Shown here one piece after another: positions 24,201-34,878 of a stretch of 64,000 nt of DNA. The notes beneath the pieces are model-generated. The model did not search any database and was not told where the DNA came from. It was given only the letters and a program-made list of their open reading frames with translations. The stretch covers positions 1-64,000 of the forward strand of contig JAXGGA010005880.1 in the NCBI GenBank assembly GCA_038373865.1. The letters are read 5' to 3'. The DNA is from Uloborus plumipes (Eukaryota > Arthropoda > Arachnida > Araneae > Uloboridae). Positions within the stretch are counted from its first letter, which is position 1. Each line of letters begins with the position of its first letter. A program made the position numbers and the translations under genes.

Positions 24201-27200
24201 CGACCCAGGTAGTACGACAGTTAAACCACAGATTTCTTTTCCATTGAAAAGAGAAGGTATAAATTGTTGTACCAGACGTATGAAACCTTGAAAAAATCCC
24301 CGGCTCCAAAGGGTTCGAGTGAAAATCTCAACTCCGCCCTCTTTAAAAAAATAGTTACGGTACAGCATGTGTACCGCCCGGCTCCTAAAGGTTAACAAGT
24401 AATTCTGGAACTGCCAAACAGCTGGGGGTTAATTCAACAGAATGCTTCAAATTTCATGAGCACAAAAGCATTAAAATGATCTACTAGTAATTTCAAAAAA
24501 TGTGTGCAAGAATTTCAGAAAAAAAAAAAGAGTCAAATTCAGTGTTTATTGTGCCTAACATGTCTTTAATACTCTTAAAATTATATAAAACATAGCAAAA
24601 TAAACCTATATCTATCATCAGAGTATTAATATCTCTTTTCGAACTTAGAATTGATAGCAAGTATAAAATTTAAATTGAAGGCCTCTTAAATAGACTACAA
24701 TAAATGATGGTGAAATAAATACACTACTCGACATTGAAAATGCAATACCAAGAAGGAGTGGTCAGAAATTCATGCAAATTTTACCGTAGACGCACGTCAC
24801 TGAGTTATGCAAATGATATGAAATGCGCAGCTCTCCGACGCGCGTGAAGTAAGATATAAGAGAATGAAGTTGAAAAGTGGGCTATGTTCATGCTGGTTTT
24901 TCTGCCAGACTAATTATCGGAGAAATTTGGTTTTTATTTCGAAGGATACGTGTGATAGGAGGAAATGCCACGCCGTCCTCAACAAAGACACTTCCTGCAT
25001 ATAGACGACTTTACAAGGGGTATAGTGATCGGACTGAGAAGGGGAGGTTGGTCCATACGTCAAATTGCAGCTGATACCCACATGGATGCAAGCACTGTGC
25101 ATCGGCTGTGTCGGAGATGGTTGGAAAGAGGAAATGTAGCCACATTGAGGGGTACAGGTGCAGCCAGAGTGACGTCAGACGGCTTGGATCGACAGATTCA
25201 CCGACAAGCTGTGGCGGACCCGCAAGTCACTTGTACGTCGATTCTGCAGCACGTGCAAGGTACCCTGGATGTTCCTGTGTCGACCAGAACCATTTCCCGT
25301 CGACTGGTTGCACGTGGCCTGCAATCACGGCGCCCGCTAAGAAGACTGCCATTGACCTCACAGCACCGACTCCAACATTTGGAATGGTGCCGGACCAGAG
25401 CGACGTGGATGGCAGAATGGCAAACCGTAGTGTTCTCAGATGAATCCCGCTTCTGTTTGTCCAGCGATAGTCATCGCATACGTGTGTGGCGTCGACGTGG
25501 AGAAAGATTGAATCCAGCAGTAACTGTGGAACGCTTCACAGGGCGACAACGTGGCATAATGGTTTGGGGCGCTATTGCATACAATTCCGTATCACCTCTA
25601 GTTCGTATTCGGGGCACTATGACGGCCCAACGATATGTAGATAATGTGCTGCGGCCGGTGGCAATCCCCTACCTTCAGGGTCTGCCAAATGCAATTTTTC
25701 AACAGGATAACGCCCGGCCTCACAGTGCTCGAATCAGCCAACATGCTCTACGAGGTGTACAGATGCTTTCCTGGCCACCATACTCTCCTGACTTGTCACC
25801 AATCGAACATGTGTGGGACGTGATTGGACGCCGTTTGCAAAACCTGTCACTGCCTCGTTCAGAGGACGAACTGTGGCAAATGGTTGAAAGGGAACGGAGT
25901 GCCATCCCTCAGGACACCATCCTCAGGCTTATTGACTCCATGCCTAGACGTGTTTCTTCGTGCATCGCTGTCCGCGGTGGTTCTACTTCTTACTGAGCCG
26001 ACGCCGTCCTCGCTCTAAATTTTGCTTATTTATTTTGAAATAAATATCACTTATTGTTCCATGCTGTCTCTGTCTTCTTACCAAATTTCATCTATTTCTG
26101 ACCACTCCTTCTTGGTGTTGCATTTTCAATGTCGAGCAGTGTATATCATTCATTTTTTTTTTTTTTTTTTGTTTTTAAGCATCTTGAATATTTTTTTCAA
26201 TACTATTTTGTTTAACTATTTTATTTTATAGAACCTTCAACTCTAATGTCAATTTATGTAATCGTTTTTATTTCCAGAGAAGTAAAAAGATGGGTTGAGA
26301 AGAGAGAAAATTTTGAAGTTTTAAAAGCTGCTTTTGATTCCACAAGCAGGTATTTGACTTCTCTGTTGGGGTACCTTTCTGACGTTAAATTATGTGTCTG
26401 AAACATGTATGTTGTGAACTTGTGCACACTCTCAGAAGTGTTGGAATTAGTTTCAAGTCTTGGTATATTCAAAATGATGATAATAACTAGATTTTAATTA
26501 AGTGCAATGCACAAATATGTACAGCTTTTGGTTTAGTTGATTGTTTTGATAGGAGCATCACTGGCTTCCTAATGATGGTATCTGAAACACCTAGAGTTTA
26601 AAATAGATTTTAGTGGACAAATTGAAACCAAAAGCTGGATTACTTTTCGAGGATGAACCCTTGTGTATTGTGTCTGCATTTATTTAAATGTATAAGTGAA
26701 CGAGAAACAAATAGGACATTTCATTTTGAATTTCAAAATCTCTCCTTTGTTTTCTGAACACTAACATTTAAAAAGATTTCTCGGAAAAAGTACATAATTC
26801 TATATGGAATATAGTTGATTCATTATAAATAACTGTATTAAATATAGTTGAAACAAATATTTTATTTTTTATTTAGTAATAATCTAACTTTTATGGATGC
26901 ATCAGCCCTTAAAATGCAGTGTGAAGTCGATTTTTCTACTGTATAATTCAAATTATGAAGGGCAATTTTTTTGGAATAATGGAAAAAAAAAAGATGCATA
27001 GTATAAAGTGTTATAAATGTGATTAAGTTCCGATATGCCAAGAACTGTACTACGTTTAAGGGAAATATAGACAAGATTTAAATAAAGAAATGTGCTGTTT
27101 GGCTACGTCAATCTTGTGTTTGGCTCAGACAAGAACAAATCAATGCCAAGCAAATGACAAATAGTATGGGTTAACCATTTTTTTAATTCCAGAAAAGTCC

Positions 27201-30200
27201 CCATAAGTGGCGGCACAGAGGCAAACCTTCTGTCAAACTGTTTGTTTACTTCTGTTTAACCTTTTCCTGAATGCAGAAATAGTTACTTTGAGCTCTAATA
27301 GGCCACACCAGATGTTAACTAAGCATTTTCTAAAACTGTTCATAATCTAAATTTTTTTCTTCTTTTCAATTTTAAAAATGTTCACTTCACATGTACATTT
27401 TTTGAGTCAAGTTCATTCTGTAAGCCAAAATGTAAAAGTTTAATTAGACGGCAAACACTTTTGCATCTTCATAAAAAGAAATTCTTAAGTGAATGAAGGA
27501 AATTGATGATTAATTTAAATAACAATAAGAATTGATATCACTTATTGCGGTCACAGTCCGAAATACGTGTTTGCAATCAATTTGCTATTTGTACTTGATA
27601 TACATTGTTTACTATTGTTGCTTGATATATAATGCATTTAGAATATATTTTATATGATAATATTTTATTGTAGGTTTGCAAGATTACATGCTATTTGTCC
27701 TTGATATATGTTGTTTACTATTGTTGCTTGATATATAATGCGTTTAGAATATATTTTATATGATAATATTTTATTGTAGGTTTGCAAGATTACAAAGTGT
27801 TGAAGTACAAACTGCTGGACCTTTAGCTTTTCTTAGATTTAGGGCAGTTACTGGTGATGCTATGGGTATGAACATGTTGTCTAAAGTAAGTTCTATTTCC
27901 AAAATAAACTTCTTTTTTTTAAGTCAAAGAATTTGCGTGTACTCTTTTATTTTCTTATTAAGTTATTGGTATTTTCTTACACAGGGATCCGATGTAGCAC
28001 TTAATAAACTACGTGAAATATTTCCAAATGTAGAAATCCTCAGTCTCAGTGGCAACTATTGTACAGATAAAAAACCAGCTGCTCTGAATTGGTAAGTAAC
28101 ATTTAAAATTTTCTTTCTCTGTTTGGTTTTTCTTTTTTTTATTTTATAATAAATAAATCAGTTTACTCTTGTGTGAATCAGGAAAGGAGTTAACAACTTC
28201 TGTACCAAAAGTTTCTAATTTTAACTTATTCATTGAAATTTTTGGAGTTGAATGATTTGTTTCTGCTCTCATCACTGACAATTTAAATGAAACATTTTAA
28301 AGATATTAACAACTAAAACTTGTTATTGCTTGATGTAGTTTCTATTTTTTATGCATTTAGAACTTTATAAATGTAAGTTTAACTTATAAAAGAAATTTCA
28401 AAAATATGAAACGTCACCTTTACAAAAGCTTAGCATGGTAATGTAAAGTAAGAACGCACCGTTAAACAAAATTGGCTGATTACCGATTAATCGGTATTTG
28501 CTACATGCTAAAGCGATGAAGAGAAAATATGTTCAATACTTTTTGAAAATTATGACAGATAGGGAAAGAATAAGATAAATACAATTACTGGGAAGATTTT
28601 TTTTTAACAAGGGCAATATTTTTATATTGAAAATAGTTAAAATTCTATTGTTATCACTAATGGCCTTTTTTAATATGTTATGTTTACTTTAAATTGAAAT
28701 CATTTTTTCCCTGATTCTATGGTTTTCTGATGAATATTTTCCAATGAGAAATAAAATCCATTTTTAATGCAAAAATAATTGAGATTTTTGGTACAAAATG
28801 GTTCTAAAATTATGGTTTCAAGTATAACATGCTGTCTGACATTTTCTTTTAGCTGTAATATTAACAAGTATATTTAAATAAAACTTGTGAAATAGAGTTC
28901 TTCAGTATGGAACTTTTGTAAACTTTTTGTGATTTAAAAATAAATTTTGACTTCTAGAAAAAATTAACTTTTTTTTTTGTTGTAAAAATACAATATTTGA
29001 AAACTTTATCTTCCTTTATATAGGATTCAAGGACGTGGCAAAGAAGTAGTATGTGGAGCAAAAATTCCCGCTAAAGTAGTAAAAGAGGTAATGTTAATGA
29101 TTATTACTTGCTTGAATTACTTTTAAAAGTTCATTTTGTATTTCTTAAATAGATAAAAGCTGGTGAATTTACTATTTTTTAAACAAATATTCATGTTGCT
29201 GCAAGTCTTGCAGCAACATGCAATATCAATGCTAATTTCAAGTAATTTTATCCCTCAATATGTTTCCTCCAAGGGATCGTTCAGTAAATCTCTAGTTGGC
29301 AAATAAATATTTTGAATCATTCGGTGCATATTGACAACACAGACCTTCTAATGCATTTATTTCTTTATCGTATGCATTTAAAGAAAGTTTATAACAACAA
29401 TAGATTTGGGTTTTAAGATTTCGATGGAAATATTTTAGTTATTATAATCTGTCAAATATTATTTGTTAGATACATAAAAAAGTTATGTTTTGCTGACTTT
29501 TTTTTAATAAATTTTAATCTAAGCTTTTTAATAGAAATTGTATGAAACTTAAAAGTAACTTGGTTTATTTCACTGTATTTTAACGCCAAAATCATTTTCA
29601 AGTATAAATTTGCAAAAGTAATTGGTCAAAAGACTTAACTTTTTTTTTGTTATTATTTTATATTACCAGGTTTTAAAAACAGATGTACAGACTTTAGTAA
29701 AGTTAAATATAGCAAAAAATTACATTGGATCTGCTATGGCAGGGAGCATTGGTGGATTCAATGCGCAAGCTGCAAATATTGTCACTGCCATTTATCTTGC
29801 CACTGGTCAAGTAAGTACATATTTTAGTAAATAAGAATTCAGTGTCCAACATAAAAAGTAAAGTCCAACCATTAACAGAAGGCACCTATTTATTATTTGA
29901 GAAAGTAAGTCCACTCCTTAAAATTGGTAGAGAAGAAAGGATGTGCGCCATATGTACTAATTTAGCAACATTTTGGGGATACAAATGTTTTTTCCCCAAC
30001 GATTTTCATAAAAAAGAAAATTGTAATTCCTTGACCATATTAGGTCATAAAAGAGACAACTTTCTAGAAACCATTCTAAATTTATCCTCTGCAACATTTA
30101 TGTTATAATAGTACAATTTATTTCGATTGAAGTTGTATTCAGTACCTTGTGCGAGATAATTTAATTTTTAATTTATCATTTACTGGCATTGTACATACCC

Positions 30201-32573
30201 CAAAGTTGCGAGAGAGAGGTGAAATCAGTGAATGAAGCTGCTAAATCAGTGCATGGTTGGGCCAAGTGAGATGGATTTAGACACATGTAGTTGCATAATA
30301 GAGAAGTAGTGTTTCTTATTAAAGCAGAAACTTCCTACAAGTGCATCGAAGGGGGAAAAAAACCGGCTTGTGCAGCATTCTGTTTGAGCACTAAGGGAAA
30401 TCTAGATATGCTGTTGGTAAACTAAACCATATACTCGAATAATCATCAATTATTTTACTACTAGCTCTAGCTAAAGTATACTTTGTTTCACATTTATCAT
30501 GCCATTTACTTATTAAATGATTTAATTGATGATAAATGTCTGTAGCCATGCCATAAGCAAAACAGTTACCTCTTTAATTACGGTTCCCCGATAGGCAAAC
30601 CTTTATATTTTTCAAGACTAATATCTGGAATGAATTTCTCATGTGAAAATACAATCTATCCCAAATGTGCAAGTCAATACTCAAAAAAAATTTTTTTTTT
30701 CACTTGTGCATGACATACCCTAACCATAAAGTGCTTAGACCAGACTTTACTTTGACCTCTATATAATTTTTTTGTGTTAACAATGGACTTCTTGTAGGAT
30801 CCAGCGCAAAATGTAACTAGTTCCAACTGTTTGACTCAACTAGAAGTCACTGGAGAAGATGACAAAGACCTTTATATCAGCTGTACAATGCCTTCTATAG
30901 AAGTAGGAACTGTAGGAGGGGGCACATTTCTTCCAGCACAGTCTTCTTGTTTAGAGGTAAGTAGTACATGTTATCAAGGATATGTACTATTTCAATGTTT
31001 GGTTAGATTACCACAGGTGTGGCCAACTCGTTCAACTTTTAGATCTATTGTAGGTTAGCAAATGTGGTAAGATTCTGCTTTTGAAATTTTTATTTTGTTC
31101 CTAAGCGGAAAGTTAGGAGTAATTTTCTTTAAATAATAGTCTAAAATAACAAAGAAAAGAAAGCTAACAACATTCATTATAGTATGTGGGAGCATGCAAA
31201 GAGCCCAACAGGAAATTTGAACATCTTCTGTGGCTGGTCATACTGTTCAGCACAAGTCCACCAAAAAACCTTTTAGTCAGATCTGCCATTTGGGGATCAA
31301 GGTGCCAAGGTGGTCAACTTAACTTGCCCCTTTATAAACTGTATTGAGCATATGGTATTCACTCCCTTAGATTTTCAAAATAACTTGAGCTGATTCAGCA
31401 AATTACTTATAATGGTACATTTCAGTTGCGGTAAAATTGAATTACAAATCAGTCTTTAGTCAGTAAAGTTAGATGTGGGACATTGCATAAATGAGTTTTG
31501 TTAATGGTATGTTACTTCCAATGAATTGTGCCAGAGTGCATTGAACAAGAATGATTTTAAATTGTTTTCAAAGTTTTTATGAATTGCACAGAAATTAAAT
31601 ATTTTTTTTAAATTGTTTCACAAATAAAAAGGGTGCATGTCATTTTCAAGAAATGAGTTCTATTTCAATTTTACAGAAGTTCAATTATTCAGATTATTCT
31701 GAAATTCTTATGGTTTCTTCTAGAATTTTACTCAGAATAAAAATGTATCATTCGGATTTTTATAATTTTAAATTATTATTATAATTAATTAGAAAGCATT
31801 TCTTATGCATATTTTCTTCATTGAATTTCAAACAAAGAAAGCTTTTTTGAATCTAATTTTAAGCATCATCCCAAACAATCAAATTCCAAGATCATTCCAA
31901 TATTAAAACAAATCCAAAAACTTTTTTTGATGAAGCTGTTTTTTTTTTTTTTTTTTTTTTTTTTTTTCAACGTAGTAGAGTGATTTATTGAATGATTTAA
32001 ACTAATCTTTACTCATAACAACACCTTGTACCTTTCTAACTGAAATCTTTTTTCTTTTGGCAGCTTCTTGGTGTTAAGGGACCTTGTGATGCATGTCCTG
32101 GCAGAAATGCTTCAAAACTAGCAAAAATTGTTTGTGCAACAGTTCTTGCGGGTGAGCTTTCCCTTCTTTCTGCATTAGCAGAAGGACATCTTGTACGTTC
32201 TCATATGACACACAACAGGTACGTAAAATAAGGTATAATATGTTATTTCAAACAGTATGTCTAGCCATTTAAGATATATTTGCATATTATCAGCAAGCAC
32301 AATTTTCTTCTCCTTTATTTTTTTGTTAAAAGACATTGTACTGGAAAAAATGACCATTACAGTTAATAATGCATGAAATTTGTTCTTTATAATTCTGTAA
32401 AAGCACTTTAAAATAATTATTAAAAAAAAAAAGAGAGAAAAGAATCATGTAAAAACTATAAATATCATTAATGCATTTTTATTTTATTTTTCAGGTCAAC
32501 TGTAAATGTTCAGTCTCAGTTGACATCACTACCATTAGATAATGCTTTAGTAAATGTGAATCCAACGACATAA
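8409..32573 (+). CDS. HMGCR: HMG-CoA reductase, 21 coding exons, complete
   Basis: It makes mevalonate from HMG-CoA with 2 NADPH at the ER membrane; in arthropods the pathway feeds isoprenoids and juvenile hormones. Coding exons: 8409-8555, 10114-10225, 11732-11828, 13958-14042, 14360-14465, 16181-16287, 16621-16740, 17746-17882, 20072-20262, 21415-21656, 22587-22781, 23239-23397, 23509-23594, 26278-26349, 27780-27885, 27985-28091, 29024-29087, 29670-29810, 30798-30956, 32064-32218, 32495-32573. All borders are GT-AG, phases agree, and the sum is 2667 nt (888 residues plus stop). The start [10 protein letters not shown] matches the family start and lies 22 nt after a 3' splice site at 8386; the open frame upstream of that is intron. 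Residues about 1-330 are the membrane domain with the sterol-sensing domain (about 55-210); 304-448 is a divergent linker; 449-888 is catalytic. ENVIG is at 520-524, TTEG with Glu551, DAMGMNM 645-651, DKK with Lys683, Asp759, GTVGGGT 795-801, His858, and Ser864 as the likely AMPK site. Numbering of catalytic residues is by alignment with human HMGCR from memory. Confidence 0.96.
9311..9590. mobile_element. MITE with GCGGAT ends
   Basis: Ends AAGCGCGGAT and ATCCGCCCTT are inverted; GGAAGAGGAT (9301-9310) and GGAAGAGAAT (9591-9600) look like a target-site duplication with one change. Two AGGGAGGGGC words lie inside. In HMGCR intron 1 of the coding region. Confidence 0.65.
10368..10574. repeat. 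CTGTCT-ended repeat, copy 1
   Basis: GC-richer than the intron around it. Ends CTGTCT and AGACAG, flanked by TA. A second copy lies at 63413-63623 with about 90% similarity, including TGGCAGCCACGGAC and GAGAAAGTCCGAAGAGACTT. A short open frame is shared but carries no known domain. Confidence 0.75.
12457..12784. repeat. Hairpin-ended interspersed repeat, copy C (truncated)
   Basis: Left 325 bp of the same family inside HMGCR intron 3, broken off after GTGCACCTCCCCTTGTT. Confidence 0.8.
15446..15614. repeat. Short hAT-like repeat with poly-C/G tracts, copy 1
   Basis: Ends CAGGTCCGTCATTT and AAATGATGTCCCTG are inverted; TTGCAT occurs on both flanks. Shares GTCAATT(G/A)CCCCC, TGACTTTGAGAAAT and ATATAAGTGGGC with the inverted copy at 60673-60863. 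Confidence 0.65.
18713..18910. repeat. Probable interspersed repeat in HMGCR intron 8
   Basis: After a poly-A run (18676-18697) comes a stretch with GTGTCTGTGGATCTGTCTGTGA and TTTGTTTGAAAGGTGTGATC, a phrase style I associate with 3' ends of old arthropod retroelements. Family unknown. Confidence 0.35.
19087..19988 (+). pseudogene. Non-LTR retrotransposon (LINE) 3' remnant in HMGCR intron 8
   Basis: The first part reads [20 protein letters not shown] in one frame and continues at 19214 in another as [20 protein letters not shown], then EVWG and [14 protein letters not shown]. This is the end of the reverse-transcriptase domain and the thumb of Jockey/I-type LINEs. A frameshift lies near 19200-19214, and the reading frame stops at 19628. 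Downstream sequence to about 19988 keeps higher GC and a short open frame ending [13 protein letters not shown]; it probably belongs to the same element but I do not recognise it. The 5' part of the element is missing. Confidence 0.8.
21222..21260. repeat. TA microsatellite
   Basis: About 19 TA units in HMGCR intron 9. Confidence 0.95.
24163..24391. mobile_element. piggyBac-like MITE, 229 bp
   Basis: TTAA flanks both ends (24159-24162, 24392-24395). Termini CCTTTTGGAACCGGGC and GCCCGGCTCCTAAAGG are inverted with few mismatches; a CCTTT start and TTAA target are piggyBac hallmarks. No coding capacity. In the same HMGCR intron as the Tc1 element. Confidence 0.75.
24722..26141 (+). mobile_element. 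Complete Tc1-like DNA transposon in HMGCR intron 13
   Basis: A 1420-bp element with 48-bp terminal inverted repeats (24722-24769 and 26094-26141) that differ at only two positions and begin CACTRCTCGACATTG. It is flanked by TA at 24720-24721 and 26142-26143, the Tc1/mariner target. One uninterrupted transposase lies inside in the same orientation as HMGCR. The local GC content is clearly higher than the intron, as expected of a recent arrival. It sits between the exons for residues 566-594 and 595-618. Confidence 0.96.
24965..25996 (+). CDS. Tc1-family transposase, intact, 343 aa
   Basis: Cut-and-paste transposase. Residues about 10-60 hold the paired-like helix-turn-helix ([20 protein letters not shown]), followed by a second DNA-binding helix region with the arginine-rich [10 protein letters not shown]. 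The catalytic core shows VFSDESRF (first Asp), FQQDNARPH (second Asp) and [12 protein letters not shown] (catalytic Glu). The second Asp and the Glu are separated by 32 residues rather than the 34 of classical Tc1. The family motif IMVWGAI is present. Full length for the family, no stops or frameshifts; the start codon follows the 5' TIR by about 195 bp. The closest type I recall is the arthropod Tcb1-like group. It could be active. Confidence 0.95.
   Translation: MPRRPQQRHFLHIDDFTRGIVIGLRRGGWSIRQIAADTHMDASTVHRLCRRWLERGNVATLRGTGAARVTSDGLDRQIHRQAVADPQVTCTSILQHVQGTLDVPVSTRTISRRLVARGLQSRRPLRRLPLTSQHRLQHLEWCRTRATWMAEWQTVVFSDESRFCLSSDSHRIRVWRRRGERLNPAVTVERFTGRQRGIMVWGAIAYNSVSPLVRIRGTMTAQRYVDNVLRPVAIPYLQGLPNAIFQQDNARPHSARISQHALRGVQMLSWPPYSPDLSPIEHVWDVIGRRLQNLSLPRSEDELWQMVERERSAIPQDTILRLIDSMPRRVSSCIAVRGGSTSY
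27575..27786 (+). repeat. 106-bp tandem duplication spanning the exon 15 acceptor of HMGCR
   Basis: Two copies offset by 106 bp share the intron end, the TTTTATTGTAG acceptor (AG at 27672-27673 and 27778-27779) and the first 15 nt of the exon (GTTTGCAAGATTACA). Only the second copy continues into the real exon. Confidence 0.9.
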
Positions 32574-32920
32574 ACTGCTGTCCGGTATTGAACTGTTTAA
32601 AGGCATATGAAGCAAAGAAAGACATCTCACCAACTCATTGCATTTCTAAAAGTGATCAAAGAATTTTTAGCCATGGGCATTACAGAGTTAAGGAAAGAAA
32701 AGTCATTCTGCACTTCCAATTCAATCAAATATCTTTAGCATGTATGAAGTTTTCACACATTTGATCTTGAAAATAGATGAATGCATTTATCCTCCCTTGT
32801 TTCTACTTAAAAGATTTGTATGAGTTTCACTCCAGCCTTCACAAGCCTTTTGAAAAATTTTGCTACATATGAAAACATGTAAATAATAGGTTAATAAATT
32901 TAGAATTGTATATTATCTTT
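32574..32920 (+). terminator. HMGCR 3' UTR with poly(A) signal
   Basis: After the TAA at 32571-32573 the AT-rich sequence runs to a canonical AATAAA at 32893-32898, about 320 nt downstream. This is the first good signal after the stop, so the 3' UTR probably ends near 32915. Cleavage site is inferred. Confidence 0.6.
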
Positions 32921-33179
32921 TAAAAATGGACTTTCCATTTCATTTCATATAATTTTGTGGCATATTTTCAAATAATTTAGTTTGTTATTAATTTCTTAGT
33001 TGTGAAAGATGCTGAATACGTAGACAAAAGAATTCAACTGAGCAAAGAGTAAGATTTTGCTTAGAGTGTTAACATGGAATCATTTCTAACCACAACCACA
33101 TGATTGCGGAGTGTTTTCAGTGTAGTAGCTTTTAACAAAAGGGTTTTTCACAAATTTGGTTTAACTTCCCCAGAATAAC

Positions 33180-33660
33180 AATTAAGTCCAGACACATTCC
33201 TCCTCATTTCTCGTGACCATTTTAGCTTGATAAAAATACAGGGTCATTCCTTAGTGACTAACGTAACATTCAGAGCTGATTTTGTAACTGTTTTTACTTG
33301 TAACTTAAAGGATAAAAAATATTTTTCAGTTATGCTGGTGGATTTACAATGTACATGGTATCTATGTATCATTTCTGCTAAAAATTTTAAAACAAAATTA
33401 CTGACAGTAGATATTTTTCAACCAAAATAGCAGCGTGACTAACGTAACATTTTTGCAAGCCTAAAAATTAATGCTCATGTTGTGAGGCAAAAATTTCTCA
33501 AAGTTAAGCAAGTGTTGAAAATTGAATGATATATTTGAAAAATGTGTAAAAAGTTGGCTTTAAAAAAATAAAGCACATTTATTAAATCTTAATTTTATTT
33601 GATCTTAAGAGTCACTTTTACTCAAGATGGAGTGTGACGAACGTAACCATCGAATAACAA
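33180..33660. repeat. Stretch with recurring GTGACTAACGTAAC
   Basis: The word GTGAC(T/G)AACGTAAC occurs at 33254, 33435 and 33634, spaced about 180-200 bp, between the two genes. The sequence between the words is not obviously repeated. No gene seen. Confidence 0.5.
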
Positions 33661-33819
33661 GTAGTAAACAGACTACAAACTATTTAGTATGGCTAATCTC
33701 AGTGATAATTACAATACTTTTTCAATTTTTTAAAATTTCTTATGTTGTATGGTTTTTATTTATTTTTTTCACTTCGTTTTTTTTTTTTTCCCCCGCTGAG
33801 GTTGACATTTATATGGAAC

Positions 33820-34640
33820 TAGCTTAATACCCGGCGTTGCCCGGGTGCTTATTAATACAACATAGCATTCAGGGAAAAAAAGTTTGAAAGAGTTCTATTC
33901 ATATGGGTATAAAATAATTTGCATCAATCTGTCTCTTAGGTACAAACTTTGAAAAAAACTAAAATATTACAGAAAGTTAAACGTTTACAGAAAAATAGTC
34001 TTATCAAAAGGTGAAAATTAAAGATAAATGTTGTCTGTGCTTTGCCGCGTCCACTGGCATGAAATATATGCACATGGAAGTGAAAAAATTGCATCAATTT
34101 CACCCGCCAAATTTAAAATATTAACTTTTCTCTATTAATTGTTCCCACCTACAAAGTAAAAATTATTATAACTCAGAAATAAATCTATTTCTCGTTCTGA
34201 AGGCTTATCTCCATTACAGACGCAACTGCCGTCGCATTGCAAATTTGAAATTCAAATCTGTGGTTCTTTTTATAAAGTCCACATGAATTATGATTGTTTT
34301 TTACTTATTTCAATGCTAAAAGGAAATAGGTGAGCCTTAAATTGAAAATTCATTACTTTAATCGTAATCATTGTTGGAAAATACTCATATTTAAAAATCT
34401 TAAATTTCATCAATTTGAATGCTAAAAGGCCTATCTCGATTAGAATATAAATATGCTAGATTCCTAAAAAAGGGTCATTTTTTGAGAAAATTTAAAATTT
34501 CAAGACCCCGCCTATGAGAATTCTAAGGCATCAAGGAACCTCTGTGTCAAGTTTGATGAAAATCTGACGCAAACTGTGGATTTGTATAGAGAACAAGTAT
34601 ATATACATACTCATTTTTATAGATATAGATGAACCCGGAA
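33820..34640. repeat. Degenerate interspersed element between the genes
   Basis: Begins with TAATACCCGGCGTTGCCCGG, a GC-rich imperfect palindrome I have seen at the ends of dispersed arthropod repeats, and ends near CATTTTTATAGATATAGATG. The phrase TGTGTCAAGTTTGATGAAAA near 34544 is of the same style. No open frame remains; class uncertain. Confidence 0.5.
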
Positions 34641-34839
34641 TATAAATTGTAACAACACTGCCAATGGATCTTCATTAGAAAATAGTTATGGAAAGTTTCA
34701 CTTTTAGGTCAAATGATCAACAGGAACTTCATGAACAATTATGGTAGCAAAGGTTTAGAAAGATCTTAAACTTGATAATTCCTCTTGCATTTTATTTAAA
34801 CATTTAGTGTCATTTTCACTAAATAATAAACTTAACATG

Positions 34840-34878
34840 TTAAGACAACAAATTATATATTTTATTTACATGCATAAC
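34840..34878 (-). terminator. DAP3 poly(A) signal
   Basis: On the minus strand AATAAA occurs at 34861-34866, 12 nt beyond the stop codon, and again at 34791-34796. The first would give a very short 3' UTR, the second one of about 100 nt. Which is used cannot be told from sequence. Confidence 0.5.

Noticed and set aside
25108..25443. Extra open frames overlapping the transposase
   Set aside because: Other-frame shadows of the GC-richer transposase gene.
29842..30108. 88-residue open frame after HMGCR exon 18
   Set aside because: Lies in the intron, not bounded by usable splice sites in phase, and the HMGCR frame continues at 30798 without it.
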